The position numbers and the translations under genes are program-made. This document shows positions 52,621-62,862 of a stretch of 64,000 bases of DNA, one piece after another. The notes beneath the pieces were generated by a model, which made no database searches, had not been told where the DNA came from, and saw only the letters and a program-made list of their open reading frames with translations. Numbering within the stretch: the stretch's first letter is position 1; each line of letters starts with the position of its first letter. The DNA is from Lacticaseibacillus baoqingensis (GTDB lineage Bacteria > Bacillota > Bacilli > Lactobacillales > Lactobacillaceae), in NCBI RefSeq assembly GCF_003946165.1, contig NZ_RHOI01000007.1:54703-118702 (forward strand), read 5' to 3'.

Positions 52621-53808
52621 TTAGACTTGGCCTTTGCCCATGTTGCCTTTGGTGTAGTCCAACAAATGATTTTTCAATTCGTTTTCCATATTGGAAAGCT
52701 CTTGTTCGGCGGCTTGGCGCTTGGTGCGGCCTTCTTGTTGGATCTGTAAGGTTTGCTGCAAGGTTTCGACGAGATCGTTTTGCGTTTGGGTCAGCGTTTC
52801 GATATCGACTACGCCGCGCTCGTTTTCCTTGGCGGTTTCCACCGCAGAGATCTTGAGCATCTCAGAATTCTTCTTCAAGAGATCGTTGGTGGTTTCAGAC
52901 ACTTGTCGCTGCGCGGTGACCGCTTCTTTTTGCCGCAACAAGGTCAAGGCGATCGCCACTTGATTTTTCCACAACGGGATCGCAGTATTAACAGACGCTT
53001 GGATCTTTTCGGCTAAGGCTTGGTTGGTGTTTTGGATCAAGCGGATCTGTGGGGCTTGTTGCAAGGTGATCTGGCGCGCTAATTGCAGGTCATAAGCGCG
53101 CTTTTCTAAGCGGGCTTGGAATTGTTTCAAGTCGTTGACTTCTTGGACCTGCATTTGATCACCGGATGCTTGGGCTTTAGCCATTGCTTCAGGGATCATG
53201 GTGGTGTCCAGTTCTTGCAGCTTCAACTTTGCCGCGGCGATATAGATATTCAACGCGTCAAAATAAGCCTTGTTTTGACCGTAAAGTTCTTCCAGCATCT
53301 TATTGTCAGTCAACAAGCCTTGCTGTTCTTTTTCCAAGCGCGCCGCGATGCCATCGATTTGGGCGCCGATTTTTTGATATTTGGCAGTGATCTCAAAAAT
53401 CGAGCGGCGGACTTTACCAAAGAGTTTCTTGAAAATGTTACTGTCTTCAGCCCGCAATTCGTCGGGGTTGGCTTCATTCAAGCGGGCCATTAAGCTGGTC
53501 AAAGCATCGCCGACTGCGCCAGTATCTTGGCTTTGGACTTTGTTGAGCATGGTTTGGGAAAATTGCCCCAACTGCTTTTGGGCATTGGCACCATAGCTCA
53601 TGACGGCATCTTGGCTTTTCACGTCGATTTGATCGGCGAGTTGCTGGGCTTGCGCGGTTTGTTCCGGGGTCAAGCCGGATGCCGGCGCTGCCTGGACGCT
53701 ATCTGCCGCTTTTGGTACGGAAGCGGTACTGGCATCAAAAGGGTTGGCGAGAAGATCGTTGACCAAAGCCTGATCAGGGGTGTTTTGCTCGGTAGGTTGT
53801 TCACTCAT
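52621..53808 (-). CDS. TelA/YaaN-family toxic anion resistance protein
   Basis: A 395-residue, mostly helical cytosolic protein. The N-terminal ~65 residues are acidic and disordered. The TelA domain (about 66-375) includes [18 protein letters not shown] and [23 protein letters not shown] blocks and long coiled coils. The name derives from plasmid tellurite resistance, but chromosomal copies are common in Firmicutes and their function is unclear, with links to envelope stress. Its start overlaps the end of the xpaC-like gene by 4 nt. Confidence 0.93.
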   Translation of the reverse strand: MSEQPTEQNTPDQALVNDLLANPFDASTASVPKAADSVQAAPASGLTPEQTAQAQQLADQIDVKSQDAVMSYGANAQKQLGQFSQTMLNKVQSQDTGAVGDALTSLMARLNEANPDELRAEDSNIFKKLFGKVRRSIFEITAKYQKIGAQIDGIAARLEKEQQGLLTDNKMLEELYGQNKAYFDALNIYIAAAKLKLQELDTTMIPEAMAKAQASGDQMQVQEVNDLKQFQARLEKRAYDLQLARQITLQQAPQIRLIQNTNQALAEKIQASVNTAIPLWKNQVAIALTLLRQKEAVTAQRQVSETTNDLLKKNSEMLKISAVETAKENERGVVDIETLTQTQNDLVETLQQTLQIQQEGRTKRQAAEQELSNMENELKNHLLDYTKGNMGKGQV

Positions 53809-54515
53809 TGGACGTGCTCCTTTTCCTTCAACCCAGATAGATCCACGTGCTGCCCAGGGGCAACGGTCGATTCTGGGAGTTGTTTTTTAGCTAAGTTGAT
53901 ATCCGCTTCAAGATCATCGATATCAGTTTCCACAAAATGGGCATAGTCATCGCGGATCGCATTAGCTAAATCGGCGGTCGTGTTAGCCGCAGTGGTCAAC
54001 ACCGCATAGGTATCTGCAGTTTTGACTTCGTGATGGCTAATGGCTTCATACTTGTTGGCGATGCGGACTAAGTTAGGGAGTTGTTCATAGATGAAATGTC
54101 CGGCGGCTCCCATTTGCTTTGGATTTTCGACGATCGCTTTAAAATAAGCGTGCAAAACGTCGACAATGTCGGTGTTCAAGGCGATGCGCTTCAATTGCGG
54201 GACCCGGTTGGTAATGTCTTCAAAAGACTGGATCTGATCAGCGACTTCATCCATCGTTTCGCGAAACAATGAAATTTCACTGTCATCCAAGCCAGATGCT
54301 TGATAGTGCATGGCCATTTTAGACGTTAATGGCGGCGTCGTGGTGTCTTGGGCAGGCTTAGGGCGTGACAGCTCGCCGATAAAGCGCGCAAACGCGAACA
54401 CGATCCCGACGAAAATCGCGATGCCCAGCTGATGCGTGGCCATGCCAAGCGCCAACCCGGCTAACGCCCAAACGCCGATGCGCCACCAACGGATACGTTT
54501 TGGAGTTTTTTTCAC
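53805..54515 (-). CDS. XpaC-like protein (5-bromo-4-chloroindolyl phosphate hydrolysis family)
   Basis: A 236-residue protein with a basic head, two close hydrophobic segments (about 11-28 and 30-48) and a helical cytosolic domain ([20 protein letters not shown]). XpaC and TelA genes are neighbours in many Gram-positive genomes and are likely partners; the historic name reflects a colour phenotype, not a proven enzyme activity. The start is GTG with TAGGAAG about 8 nt upstream. It is first of a two-gene operon. Confidence 0.88.
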   Translation of the reverse strand: MKKTPKRIRWWRIGVWALAGLALGMATHQLGIAIFVGIVFAFARFIGELSRPKPAQDTTTPPLTSKMAMHYQASGLDDSEISLFRETMDEVADQIQSFEDITNRVPQLKRIALNTDIVDVLHAYFKAIVENPKQMGAAGHFIYEQLPNLVRIANKYEAISHHEVKTADTYAVLTTAANTTADLANAIRDDYAHFVETDIDDLEADINLAKKQLPESTVAPGQHVDLSGLKEKEHVQ

Positions 54516-54671
54516 CTAATTCACTTCCTATTTGGTGTATGCCATCAGTTTACCATATAAGTGGCACCCCAATATCCGCCTTGGGGTGGAGATTCTCAAA
54601 GAAATCCTTAAGTCCTTTGCATGGCTCGGTGAGGTTGGTATGATGGGGAGGCATGAAAGGACGTGAGCGGC

Positions 54672-55214
54672 GTGTGTGAAGAGCGATTACTAGCAGAAGA
54701 GACCCTTTTTGCTGGCCGGGTCGTGACCTTGGCCAAGCAAACGGTGGCGTTGCCAACTGGCCAAACCGCGCAAAGAGAAGTGGTGCATACCAGCGGTTCC
54801 GCCGGGGTGTTGGCACGCCAAAAAAACCGGGCATTGTTTGTGCGTCAATGGCGAGCCCCATTACAACAAGCGACCTTAGAGTTGATCGCTGGGCGGATCG
54901 AACCTGGCGAAGCCGGATTGGTCACTGCCAAGCGCGAGTTGAATGAAGAAGCCGGCTTGGCAGCGCAAACCTGGCGGCCATTGACCAGTTTTTATCAGGC
55001 GGCAGGGTTCAGCGATGCGCGTTGTCAATTATTTATTGCCACCAACTTGGCGCCGTTAGACCACAAGCGGCCTTTAGATGCCGACGAGGCGGTGGCAAAA
55101 GTGTGGCTGACGCTGCCGGAAGCTTTGGCCGCTCAAGCGGCAGGGACGATTTGTGATGCCAAAACTATGATTGGCATCTTGCATTGGCAATTGATGGAGG
55201 CAGCGCATGGCTGA
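54672..55214 (+). CDS. Nudix hydrolase, ADP-ribose pyrophosphatase-like
   Basis: Hydrolyses nucleoside diphosphates linked to another group; the sequence type suggests ADP-ribose. The full Nudix box is present: G-x5-E-x7-R-E-L-x-E-E-x-G-L in GRIEPGEAGLVTAKREL then NEEAGL. It has about 180 residues. GTG 54672 (AAAGGA 10 nt upstream) and GTG 54663 (GGGGAGG 11 nt upstream) are both possible starts. It begins a Nudix-small membrane protein-mtnN unit common in lactobacilli; the next gene starts inside its end. Confidence 0.93.
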   Translation: MCEERLLAEETLFAGRVVTLAKQTVALPTGQTAQREVVHTSGSAGVLARQKNRALFVRQWRAPLQQATLELIAGRIEPGEAGLVTAKRELNEEAGLAAQTWRPLTSFYQAAGFSDARCQLFIATNLAPLDHKRPLDADEAVAKVWLTLPEALAAQAAGTICDAKTMIGILHWQLMEAAHG

Positions 55215-55470
55215 TAAACAACCCACGACGCGCAAAGCGTATCGCGAAGCAAGGCGCCAGCAACAAGATCAAAACAAAGCGCGCGATCAAAAGCGGCAAA
55301 CCGTTGAGCGGGAGTATGCCCGCAAGCAAAAAAAGTCCAAAGCGCCGATCGGCCGGTTTGATGACGTGACCTATAAAAAGGTCAACAGCTTGAAGAAAAA
55401 GCTCAACTGGGCCATTGGGATCGTCATCGGCTTGTTGATCATTGTCGCATTAGTTTTATTCTTGGTATGA
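55207..55470 (+). CDS. Small tail-anchored protein, function unknown
   Basis: An 87-residue protein. Residues 1-60 are highly charged and helical (RKAYREARRQQQDQNKARDQ), and one hydrophobic helix is at the very C-terminus (about 67-87, LNWAIGIVIGLLIIVALVLF), giving a tail-anchored topology with the charged part in the cytosol. No catalytic motif. TGGAGG lies about 7 nt before ATG, and it overlaps the Nudix gene by 8 nt. Conserved position beside mtnN in related bacteria is recalled, not checked. Confidence 0.8.
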   Translation: MADKQPTTRKAYREARRQQQDQNKARDQKRQTVEREYARKQKKSKAPIGRFDDVTYKKVNSLKKKLNWAIGIVIGLLIIVALVLFLV

Positions 55471-55550
55471 TTGCGACTTACGATATGTAAGGGTACACTA
55501 GATAATGACTGTGCTTAAGGCACGAAATTTTTTTTGAGGAGTGACATGTG

Positions 55551-56243
55551 ATGACGATCGGCGTGATCTGTGCGATGGAAGAAGAGTTGCGGACTTTGGT
55601 GGGGCAGCTTAAGAATCAACATGAAACCGTGGTGGCCAACCAAACTTATTATCAAGGCACCATTGACGGCACCGCAGTGATCTTAGTCGAATCTGGGATC
55701 GGCAAAGTCCAAATGGGCATGACAGCAGCGATCTTGTTGGAGAAATTTCAACCAGACGTGGTGATCAATACTGGTTCTGCTGGTGGGATCGGGCAAGGCT
55801 TGCATATCGGCGATGTCGTGTTATCCAGTGCCGTGGCGTATCACGATGCGGATGCGACGGCTTTTGGGTATGCATTAGGGCAATTACCGCAGCAGCCGCA
55901 AGAATTTGTGGCGGATCCAACGCTTGTTGAACAAATTGCGGCAGCGGCGCAAGCGGTCAATTTACAAACGCAAGTAGGCTTGATCGTCAGCGGTGATCAA
56001 TTTATCGCCAGCCAAGCCGCTACTGAACGGATCCTGTCGATTTACCCCAAGGCTTTAGCTGCAGAAATGGAAGGTGCCGCGATCGGTCAAGTGGCCACGC
56101 AATTTAAGACGCCATTTGTCGTGATCCGGGCGATGAGTGATGTCGGTGACGAAAACGCCGGCCAATCGTTTGATGAATTTATCATCGATGCCGGTAAACG
56201 CAGTGCCCAGATGTTATTGGCGTACATTCACGGTTTGAAATAG
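55551..56243 (+). CDS. mtnN: 5'-methylthioadenosine/S-adenosylhomocysteine nucleosidase
   Basis: Cleaves adenine from methylthioadenosine and S-adenosylhomocysteine, feeding methyl-cycle recycling. It has 230 residues. The signature GVICAMEEELRTL, the nucleobase site NTGSAGGIGQGLHIGDVVLS, and the C-terminal AEMEGAAIGQVA with VIRAMSDVGDENA (catalytic Asp) are clear. ATG 55551 is 8 nt after GAGGAG. The stop TAG overlaps the AGGAGG (56242-56247) that borders the insertion sequence; before insertion that AGGAGG may have been the ribosome site of nifS. Confidence 0.97.
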   Translation: MTIGVICAMEEELRTLVGQLKNQHETVVANQTYYQGTIDGTAVILVESGIGKVQMGMTAAILLEKFQPDVVINTGSAGGIGQGLHIGDVVLSSAVAYHDADATAFGYALGQLPQQPQEFVADPTLVEQIAAAAQAVNLQTQVGLIVSGDQFIASQAATERILSIYPKALAAEMEGAAIGQVATQFKTPFVVIRAMSDVGDENAGQSFDEFIIDAGKRSAQMLLAYIHGLK

Positions 56244-56384
56244 GAGGTTATTAACAGTAATCAATAACGTAGAATACTGTGTTAATTTGTAGTAATTAGT
56301 CGTTCTGCGGTAATCAAGTGGAAGGCAGAATGACCAAGTGCTGCGAAATGATAAACTCGTGAAAAATCGCTGACTGATGCATGG

Positions 56385-56411
56385 ACAGATGATGACGGTT
56401 TTCATCATGTC
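56385..56411 (+). repeat. Left-end hairpin of the insertion sequence
   Basis: ATGATGA (56389-56395) pairs with TCATCAT (56402-56408) and is flanked by GAC / GTC. Hairpins near the ends are the recognition structures of single-strand IS200/IS605 transposition. The same hairpin occurs in copy 2. Confidence 0.55.
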
Positions 56412-56472
56412 TTGACAGGGCCTCCTTATCTTAATTTGTTATGATATCCATAAGCAAGTTGGAGGTGAAAAC

Positions 56473-57657
56473 ATGTTGAGAACGCACAAGATCCGGTGCT
56501 ACCCGAACGCGACGATGCGCCGCGTATTGGCTCAAGCATGCGATTATCGCCGCTATTGTTACAATCAAGCCCTTGCCACGTGGAATGAGCTGTATGACGC
56601 GTCAGTCGTTTTGGCAGATAAGACGGTGCGACCGAACGAACGTCAAGTCCGCAATGAGTTAGTAAACAACAAAGCAGACTGGCAATACAGTCGTTCAGCG
56701 CGGATCTTGCAATTAGCAGTGCATGATTTAGCCCAGGCTTGGGCAAATTTCTTTAACCCGGAAATGCCAGAACATCGCAAGCCGCGGTTCAAGTCGAAAA
56801 AGCGTAGTCGCTGCAGCTTCAAGACTGACAGAGCAACCATCGTTAATGGTAAGTTGCGGTTGGATAAACCGCAGGGCTATCTTGACCGTTGGTATGATAT
56901 CCGATTGGCCGAAACGCCGCGTTGGCAAGGGACTATTAAACTCGCTGCTATCGTCAAAGAAGCTGATGGCTATTATGTTTGCCTAAGCATCGATGTCAGT
57001 CAGCCTGAGCCGTTACCGGCAAGCCAGCAAATATGTGGCGTTGATGCCAACATTGGCAAATTCGTCTATAACGATGGTGAGGCAATGGCTTCAGTCCGCG
57101 TATTGACCGAGCAATTAGTCAGTTTGTATCACCGCGTGTCCTTGTACCAGCGGCGGCTCGCTCGCAAACGTCTAGCGAATCCTAAGCACTTTCGTTCTAA
57201 CAACTACTGCGCAACGAAAACCAAGTTGCAGCGGACCTATCAGAAAGTGACACGGATTCAAAACGACCTCTTGCAGAAATTTACGACGATGTTGGTGAAA
57301 ACCAACGGCATGCTTGCCATCGAGGACTTGGACGTTAAGCACATGAAGATGAACCAGCGACTGGCGAAGAATTTACATCGCTCGTTGTTTGGACGTTTCA
57401 AAGTGCTGATGAAGGACAAGGCGCAATGGTATGGCCGCCAGCTGATTATAGTTGATCGGTTCTACCCTAGCACACAGCGATGCAGTCGTTGTGGGTTAGT
57501 GAAAACCGGTGACGATAAACTGACCTTAGCCGGTAATGTCCTTCACGGCACGGAACATCACGAGTTTCATTGTTACGGCTGTGGTGCTCAACTTGAGCGT
57601 GACGAGAATGCCGTACAGAATTTGATTCAATACGCTCAAGGGCAGGCTATGCCCTAA
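56473..57657 (+). CDS. tnpB: RNA-guided endonuclease TnpB
   Basis: A 394-residue TnpB/OrfB protein. It has an N-terminal helix-turn-helix (MLRTHKIRCYPNATMRRVL), a RuvC-like nuclease with Asp191 (CGVDANIGKF), Glu284 (LAIEDLDVKH) and Asp377 (LERDENAVQNL), and a zinc ribbon CSRCG (337-340) with CYGCG (367-370). All three catalytic acids are present, so the nuclease is probably active. Related TnpB proteins cut DNA with a guide RNA transcribed from the right end of the element. TTGGAGG is 7 nt before ATG. No frameshift is seen. Confidence 0.95.
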   Translation: MLRTHKIRCYPNATMRRVLAQACDYRRYCYNQALATWNELYDASVVLADKTVRPNERQVRNELVNNKADWQYSRSARILQLAVHDLAQAWANFFNPEMPEHRKPRFKSKKRSRCSFKTDRATIVNGKLRLDKPQGYLDRWYDIRLAETPRWQGTIKLAAIVKEADGYYVCLSIDVSQPEPLPASQQICGVDANIGKFVYNDGEAMASVRVLTEQLVSLYHRVSLYQRRLARKRLANPKHFRSNNYCATKTKLQRTYQKVTRIQNDLLQKFTTMLVKTNGMLAIEDLDVKHMKMNQRLAKNLHRSLFGRFKVLMKDKAQWYGRQLIIVDRFYPSTQRCSRCGLVKTGDDKLTLAGNVLHGTEHHEFHCYGCGAQLERDENAVQNLIQYAQGQAMP

Positions 57658-57725
57658 AGGTTCAAGAGCCAGTCAATGTTGCAAGGTGACTACCGACGTA
57701 AGCATACTGGTGTTAACGGGACCAA
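57600..57725 (+). ncRNA. Candidate omega (right-end guide) RNA region
   Basis: By family knowledge the guide RNA of TnpB spans the 3' end of tnpB and the right end. Here a hairpin GGGCA / TGCCC (57640-57654) lies over the stop codon, and CCAGT / ACTGG (57669-57710) encloses further structure. Exact ends and guide sequence cannot be fixed from one complete copy. Confidence 0.35.
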
Positions 57726-57817
57726 ATAAAATAATGAATGTACAACTATGAAAGGAAAAATATAATCCTTTACTAGTGTCATTAGACATTCTTCCACATT
57801 TTATATAGCAGCATAGC

Positions 57818-58975
57818 ATGCAACACGTATATTTAGATAATGCCGCTACCACCCCGATGGCCCCAGCAGTGATCGCGGCGATGACGCAGCAGATGCAGGC
57901 AGATTTTGGCAATGCCAGCTCGACGCATTGGTTTGGGCGGCAAGCGCATATGCAATTAGACGCGAGCCGGCAAGTGATCGCCCAATCGATCAACGCCCAG
58001 CCTGACGAGATCATCTTTACCAGCGGCGCGACTGAAAGCAACAACACGGCGATCAACCAAGTTGCCCATGAATTTGCGGCGCGAGGCAAGCACATTATTA
58101 CCACCGCGATCGAACACCCCAGTGTGTTACAGCCGCTTAAGCAGCTGGAAAAAGAAGGTTTTGACGTCACTTATCTGCCAGTTGATGAAAAAGGCGAGAT
58201 CAGTCTCGCCGATTTTGATGCGGCTTTAGATGACGAGACTATTTTAGTGTCGATCATGATGGGCAACAATGAAGTTGGCAGCCGGATGCCGATCCAAGCC
58301 ATTGGTGAGCGGCTAAGCCAGCATCAGGCGATTTTTCATACCGACGCCACGCAAGCATATGGGTTATTGGATATTGATGTGCAGGCATTGCATGTGGATC
58401 TCTTGTCGACTTCTGCACATAAAATCAACGGTCCCAAAGGCGTGGGGTTTTTGTACCGGCGCAACCAGCTGATGCTCAAGCCATTTTTGCGCGGCGGCGA
58501 ACAAGAAAAAAAGCGCCGCGCCGGCACCGAAAATATTGCCGGGATCGTGGGTTTTGCCAAGGCCGTTTCATTGTTGACCCCAGCCGTCAAGGCCCAGCAC
58601 CAAAGCGACTATCTTGGCTTCAAACACCAGATTATGACCGCGTTGGCTGACGCAGGCGTTGATTATGCCGTCAATGGCAGCGTGCAAGCCGATAATTTGA
58701 ATCACGTTTTCAATTTGTGGCTGGCTGGGTTATCGACGTATGCACTGCAAACCAACCTTGATCTGGATGGGTTTGCCGTGTCCGGCGGCTCTGCTTGTAC
58801 CGCCGGGTCGCTGGAACCATCGCATGTGCTGATCGCGATGTTTGGTCAAGCCAGCCCGCGCATTAGCGAGTCCATCCGCATCAGTTTTGGTGCGTTTACC
58901 ACTGCCGATGATGTCGCGGCGTTTGCGCAAGCATTGGTGAAGATCGCCCAGCGCTTACATGCCCATAGTAAGTGA
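57818..58975 (+). CDS. Cysteine desulfurase (NifS/IscS family)
   Basis: A PLP enzyme that moves sulfur from cysteine to a persulfide; here probably for tRNA 2-thiouridine with the mnmA product. It has 385 residues: MQHVYLDNAATTPMAP start, TSGATESNN, the PLP lysine in TSAHKINGPKGVGFLY, and the active Cys in SGGSACTAGSLEPSHVL. No Shine-Dalgarno sequence is visible in the 25 nt before ATG, which is unusual in this window and may result from the IS. The intended order mtnN-nifS-DUF1831-mnmA is kept around the insertion. Confidence 0.95.
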   Translation: MQHVYLDNAATTPMAPAVIAAMTQQMQADFGNASSTHWFGRQAHMQLDASRQVIAQSINAQPDEIIFTSGATESNNTAINQVAHEFAARGKHIITTAIEHPSVLQPLKQLEKEGFDVTYLPVDEKGEISLADFDAALDDETILVSIMMGNNEVGSRMPIQAIGERLSQHQAIFHTDATQAYGLLDIDVQALHVDLLSTSAHKINGPKGVGFLYRRNQLMLKPFLRGGEQEKKRRAGTENIAGIVGFAKAVSLLTPAVKAQHQSDYLGFKHQIMTALADAGVDYAVNGSVQADNLNHVFNLWLAGLSTYALQTNLDLDGFAVSGGSACTAGSLEPSHVLIAMFGQASPRISESIRISFGAFTTADDVAAFAQALVKIAQRLHAHSK

Positions 58976-59018
58976 TTTTCATGGTAAAATAGGGTTAAAT
59001 CACTGTGGAGGGGATCAT

Positions 59019-59360
59019 ATGGCACTCGCAAAAACCGGGTCGGCACTAGGCGATCCAAAAACGTATCAAGTCAGCCCGCAAGTCAAGCGGTATACTTTGA
59101 TGGATCTAGGCTTCATCAAAACCAAAAATGGCAATTTCCAATTGGAACGGTCATTAGATCCAAATTCACCATTCACTGCCGCTAACAAGCTCAAGGTGAC
59201 CTTCAAAGCCGATCTATCGGCATTCCAAATGGATGTCACCACTGGTAATGGCTTAAAGGCGCTCAACATCTTCAAAAACCCGCAAAATGCGGATAATGTC
59301 GTGCAATACAACTACATCATTGCAGAGTTGATCGAGCGGCAAGTTTTAGCCGCAGTTTAG
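59019..59360 (+). CDS. DUF1831 protein, cysteine desulfurase-associated
   Basis: A 113-residue protein of the DUF1831 family, found almost only in lactobacilli next to a cysteine desulfurase and mnmA. It has no Cys residues, so it is unlikely to carry sulfur itself; a partner or scaffold role is inference. ATG 59019 has GTGGAGGGG 7 nt upstream; an earlier in-frame start overlaps nifS. A strong terminator follows. Confidence 0.85.
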   Translation: MALAKTGSALGDPKTYQVSPQVKRYTLMDLGFIKTKNGNFQLERSLDPNSPFTAANKLKVTFKADLSAFQMDVTTGNGLKALNIFKNPQNADNVVQYNYIIAELIERQVLAAV

Positions 59361-59369
59361 AACGGTTTC

Positions 59370-59413
59370 AAGTAAGCGGACGCAGCGAATTTAGTTGCGT
59401 CCGCTTACTTTTT
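59370..59413 (+). terminator. Terminator between DUF1831 gene and mnmA
   Basis: A perfect 15-bp stem AAGTAAGCGGACGCA / TGCGTCCGCTTACTT with an 11-nt loop and a T tract. Confidence 0.93.
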
Positions 59414-59469
59414 GCGAGTGTTGCAACGGCAACGGAGATTGGTATAATGAAAGTTACTGGAATTCATGA

Positions 59470-60633
<1,164 letters not shown>

Positions 60634-60703
60634 TCAAGAGCACGGTCGGCTTTTCAAAAAATGGGTGGCTGCGACATCAAGCGGTTTTAACCAATAACGC
60701 AAG

Positions 60704-60750
60704 CGGCTTTGCGCCACGATTGGACTTTAAATCGCGGTGCAGAGCCGTTT
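60704..60750 (+). terminator. Long imperfect hairpin after mnmA
   Basis: A 17-bp stem (60704-60720 with 60731-60747) with two G-T pairs and one A-C mismatch, then TTTGTGTG. It may be a weak terminator. The rest of the 200-nt gap shows no gene. Confidence 0.5.
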
Positions 60751-60833
60751 GTGTGACTTGGCGTTGCTTGATGGAACGCGACTATGTGACGGTTGTCATG
60801 ATCCCTTTTTTTGAATGTTAAAAGGAGCAGGCA

Positions 60834-61577
60834 ATGACACAACTAAAATGGGGTTGGCGAGTGCTATTAGGGTTTGGTTTAGAGTTGGCGTTAGGCGAGT
60901 TTGCCGCTGCTGGGCTGGCCCAAGCGCTGCCTTTAGCCGCTTTGCCGACGTTGATCAGCTATAAACTCTTGACGATCTTAGTGGTCATCGGCTTGAATGC
61001 ATGGCTGCTCAAGCAGCGTCTTTTTTGGGCGCCCCTGGCAATCGGCACCTTTGGGTGGGTGTTGATCTTGTGGCTGTTGATCGGTGGGGCCACGCTGCAA
61101 GCGCACGGTATTTTCAGGGTGATCAGTGGCATCGTGATCGGCGCTTGTGCCGCCTTGCCAGAAGAATTGTTTTGTCGCGGGGTCTTGTTTGGCCAATTGC
61201 TCTTTCGTTGGCCGCGCCATCCGCGCAGGGCGTTGGGCGCTTCTGCAGGATTGTTTGCGGCGATGCATCTGATCAATCTGACGCATCAAAGCGCATTTTT
61301 GACAGGTATCCAAATGGTGCAAGTGTTTGGCTTGGGCGTTTTATTGGCGGCTTTATATTTGCGCAGCGGCACATTATGGGCACCGATCGCGTTTCACGCG
61401 ACCCTGGATTTTGCGGCGGTGGCCATCCATGGCAGCAGCGGCATGCCCACTGGTACGACCAGCAGCTTAGTGTCGGGGTCTGTGTTTTGGTGTGTGCTGT
61501 ATCTCATTGCGTCAGCCTTGGTTTTGCAACGTGGTCGGCAGTCTTGGCGGTTGTTGACGAAACTGGCTGCAGATTAA
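60834..61577 (+). CDS. CPBP-family intramembrane glutamic protease
   Basis: A 247-residue protein with about eight hydrophobic helices. The CPBP (Abi, Rce1-like) motifs are present: LPEELFCRGVLFGQLL (E-E-x3-R), FAAMHLINL (F-x3-H) and AFHATLDFAAV (H-x3-D in place of the usual N/B). In lactic acid bacteria such proteins serve in bacteriocin self-immunity or peptide maturation, but no bacteriocin gene is near. AAAGGAG lies 7 nt before ATG. It is a single gene. Confidence 0.9.
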   Translation: MTQLKWGWRVLLGFGLELALGEFAAAGLAQALPLAALPTLISYKLLTILVVIGLNAWLLKQRLFWAPLAIGTFGWVLILWLLIGGATLQAHGIFRVISGIVIGACAALPEELFCRGVLFGQLLFRWPRHPRRALGASAGLFAAMHLINLTHQSAFLTGIQMVQVFGLGVLLAALYLRSGTLWAPIAFHATLDFAAVAIHGSSGMPTGTTSSLVSGSVFWCVLYLIASALVLQRGRQSWRLLTKLAAD

Positions 61578-61588
61578 GTCAAACCGCT

Positions 61589-61618
61589 AAAAATACCTCC
61601 CAGCTGGGGAGGTATTTT
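61589..61618. terminator. Bidirectional terminator between the CPBP and alcohol dehydrogenase genes
   Basis: An 11-bp stem AAAATACCTCC / GGAGGTATTTT with a small loop, with A/T tracts on both sides. Confidence 0.85.
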
Positions 61619-61643
61619 ATTGTCTTAAATTTTGGGCATGCGC

Positions 61644-62822
61644 TCAATGCAAGCCTGGCGTCATGCAAGCTTGATAGATCTTCACAACGGCATTGGCGTC
61701 TAAAGGGTAGTAGGCGTGATCAAGGCCATTGGCAGCGGCAACTTGAGCCATTTCGGTAAAGTGAGTGGTGTCTGGGATCCCGATTGCCGGCAAAGTCATC
61801 CCAAATCCCAGCGCAGCGATCCAAGTGGCAGTGGCCGCGATCGCCGCTTGAGCTTGTTTTACGAGCGGTCCCGTGGTGGGGAGATCCCAAACGCGGTGGC
61901 CAAAGCGCGCAAACAAGGCCGCCGTACTGGTATCATGATCCAAGACGTATTGCATCCACCGCGGGGTGAGAATGCCCAAACCTACGCCATGGGTGACATC
62001 GTACACCGCAGAAAGCTGATGTTCCATCGCGTGGCAGCTCCAATGGTTAACGGTACCAGCGCCGACCATGCCATTTAAAGCGGCGGTCGCCGTCCACATC
62101 AGATTGCTGCGGGCGTTTAGATTGTCAGGGGCTGCGATCGCCACTGGTGCCCAAGTGATCACGGTGCGCATCAAGCCTTCGATCATGCCTTGCGAGGCAT
62201 CGTTAGGCCAAGCGCGATCAAAATATTGCTCACACAGATGGCTAAAAATATCCATCGATCCGGCGGCAGTTTGGCTGGCCGGCACCGTAGTGGTCAACGC
62301 TGGGTCAAGAAACGAGACATTCGGCCCATGGGGACAACGGGCACCAACTTTGAGGTGTTGACTGGGATCTGAGATCACCGCATTGATGTTCATCTCGCTG
62401 CCGGTGGCGGCTAGTGTTAAGATGTCGACGACAGGCAACATGGATTGCTTGGCAGCTAAGTCTCGATCCACCACCAACTGCCAAGGATCATCGGGATAAT
62501 GGGCAGCCATGGCGATCACTTTGGCACAATCGACCACTGACCCGCCGCCAACCGCCAAGACCACGTCGACATTTTGGGCCAATTTTTGACCCGCCCGGAC
62601 CGAGTCGATTTTCGGATTAGGGGCCACGCCGCCGAGTTCTTGGACCTCAAAATCGGCCAGCAAGTCAAGCACGCGGTGATAAAGCCCATTATGTTTGATC
62701 GAATGTCCGCCATAGACCAACAAGACGCGGTGCCCAAATTGGGCGAGGGTATCTGTCAACTCGTTATCGAGATGATCGCCAAAGCGGATCTCGGTGGGAT
62801 TATGATAAATGAAGTCTTCCAT
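61644..62822 (-). CDS. Iron-containing alcohol dehydrogenase (butanol-dehydrogenase type)
   Basis: A 392-residue NAD(P)H-dependent group III alcohol dehydrogenase that reduces aldehydes to alcohols. The nucleotide loop is AVGGGSVVDCAKVIAMA, the substrate region VVDILTLAATGSEMN, and the metal site includes AGSMDIFSHLCEQYF (Asp), NHWSCHAMEHQLSAVYDVTHGVGL (quoted whole here only by key residues His-x3-His and the final His) and RFGHRVWDLP. It resembles YugJ/BdhA. ATG 62822 follows AACGGAGG; a longer in-frame start at 62927 overlaps the divergent promoters. Confidence 0.93.
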   Translation of the reverse strand: MEDFIYHNPTEIRFGDHLDNELTDTLAQFGHRVLLVYGGHSIKHNGLYHRVLDLLADFEVQELGGVAPNPKIDSVRAGQKLAQNVDVVLAVGGGSVVDCAKVIAMAAHYPDDPWQLVVDRDLAAKQSMLPVVDILTLAATGSEMNINAVISDPSQHLKVGARCPHGPNVSFLDPALTTTVPASQTAAGSMDIFSHLCEQYFDRAWPNDASQGMIEGLMRTVITWAPVAIAAPDNLNARSNLMWTATAALNGMVGAGTVNHWSCHAMEHQLSAVYDVTHGVGLGILTPRWMQYVLDHDTSTAALFARFGHRVWDLPTTGPLVKQAQAAIAATATWIAALGFGMTLPAIGIPDTTHFTEMAQVAAANGLDHAYYPLDANAVVKIYQACMTPGLH

Positions 62823-62862
62823 GAAAACGCCTCCGTTTTTCAGTTTACCTATATTATAGCGC

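Larger units (their letters stand above)
56242..57817 (+). mobile_element. tnpB-only insertion sequence (IS1341-like, IS200/IS605 superfamily), copy 1
   Basis: The left part (56242-56472) is repeated almost unchanged at 63594-63824, which defines the element. Similarity between the copies begins at AGGAGGTTATTAACAG. It carries tnpB but no Y1 transposase (tnpA), so it would need tnpA from elsewhere. The right boundary is not visible: it lies between about 57720 and 57817. AGGAGG may be the target site rather than part of the element. It separates mtnN from nifS. Confidence 0.8.
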
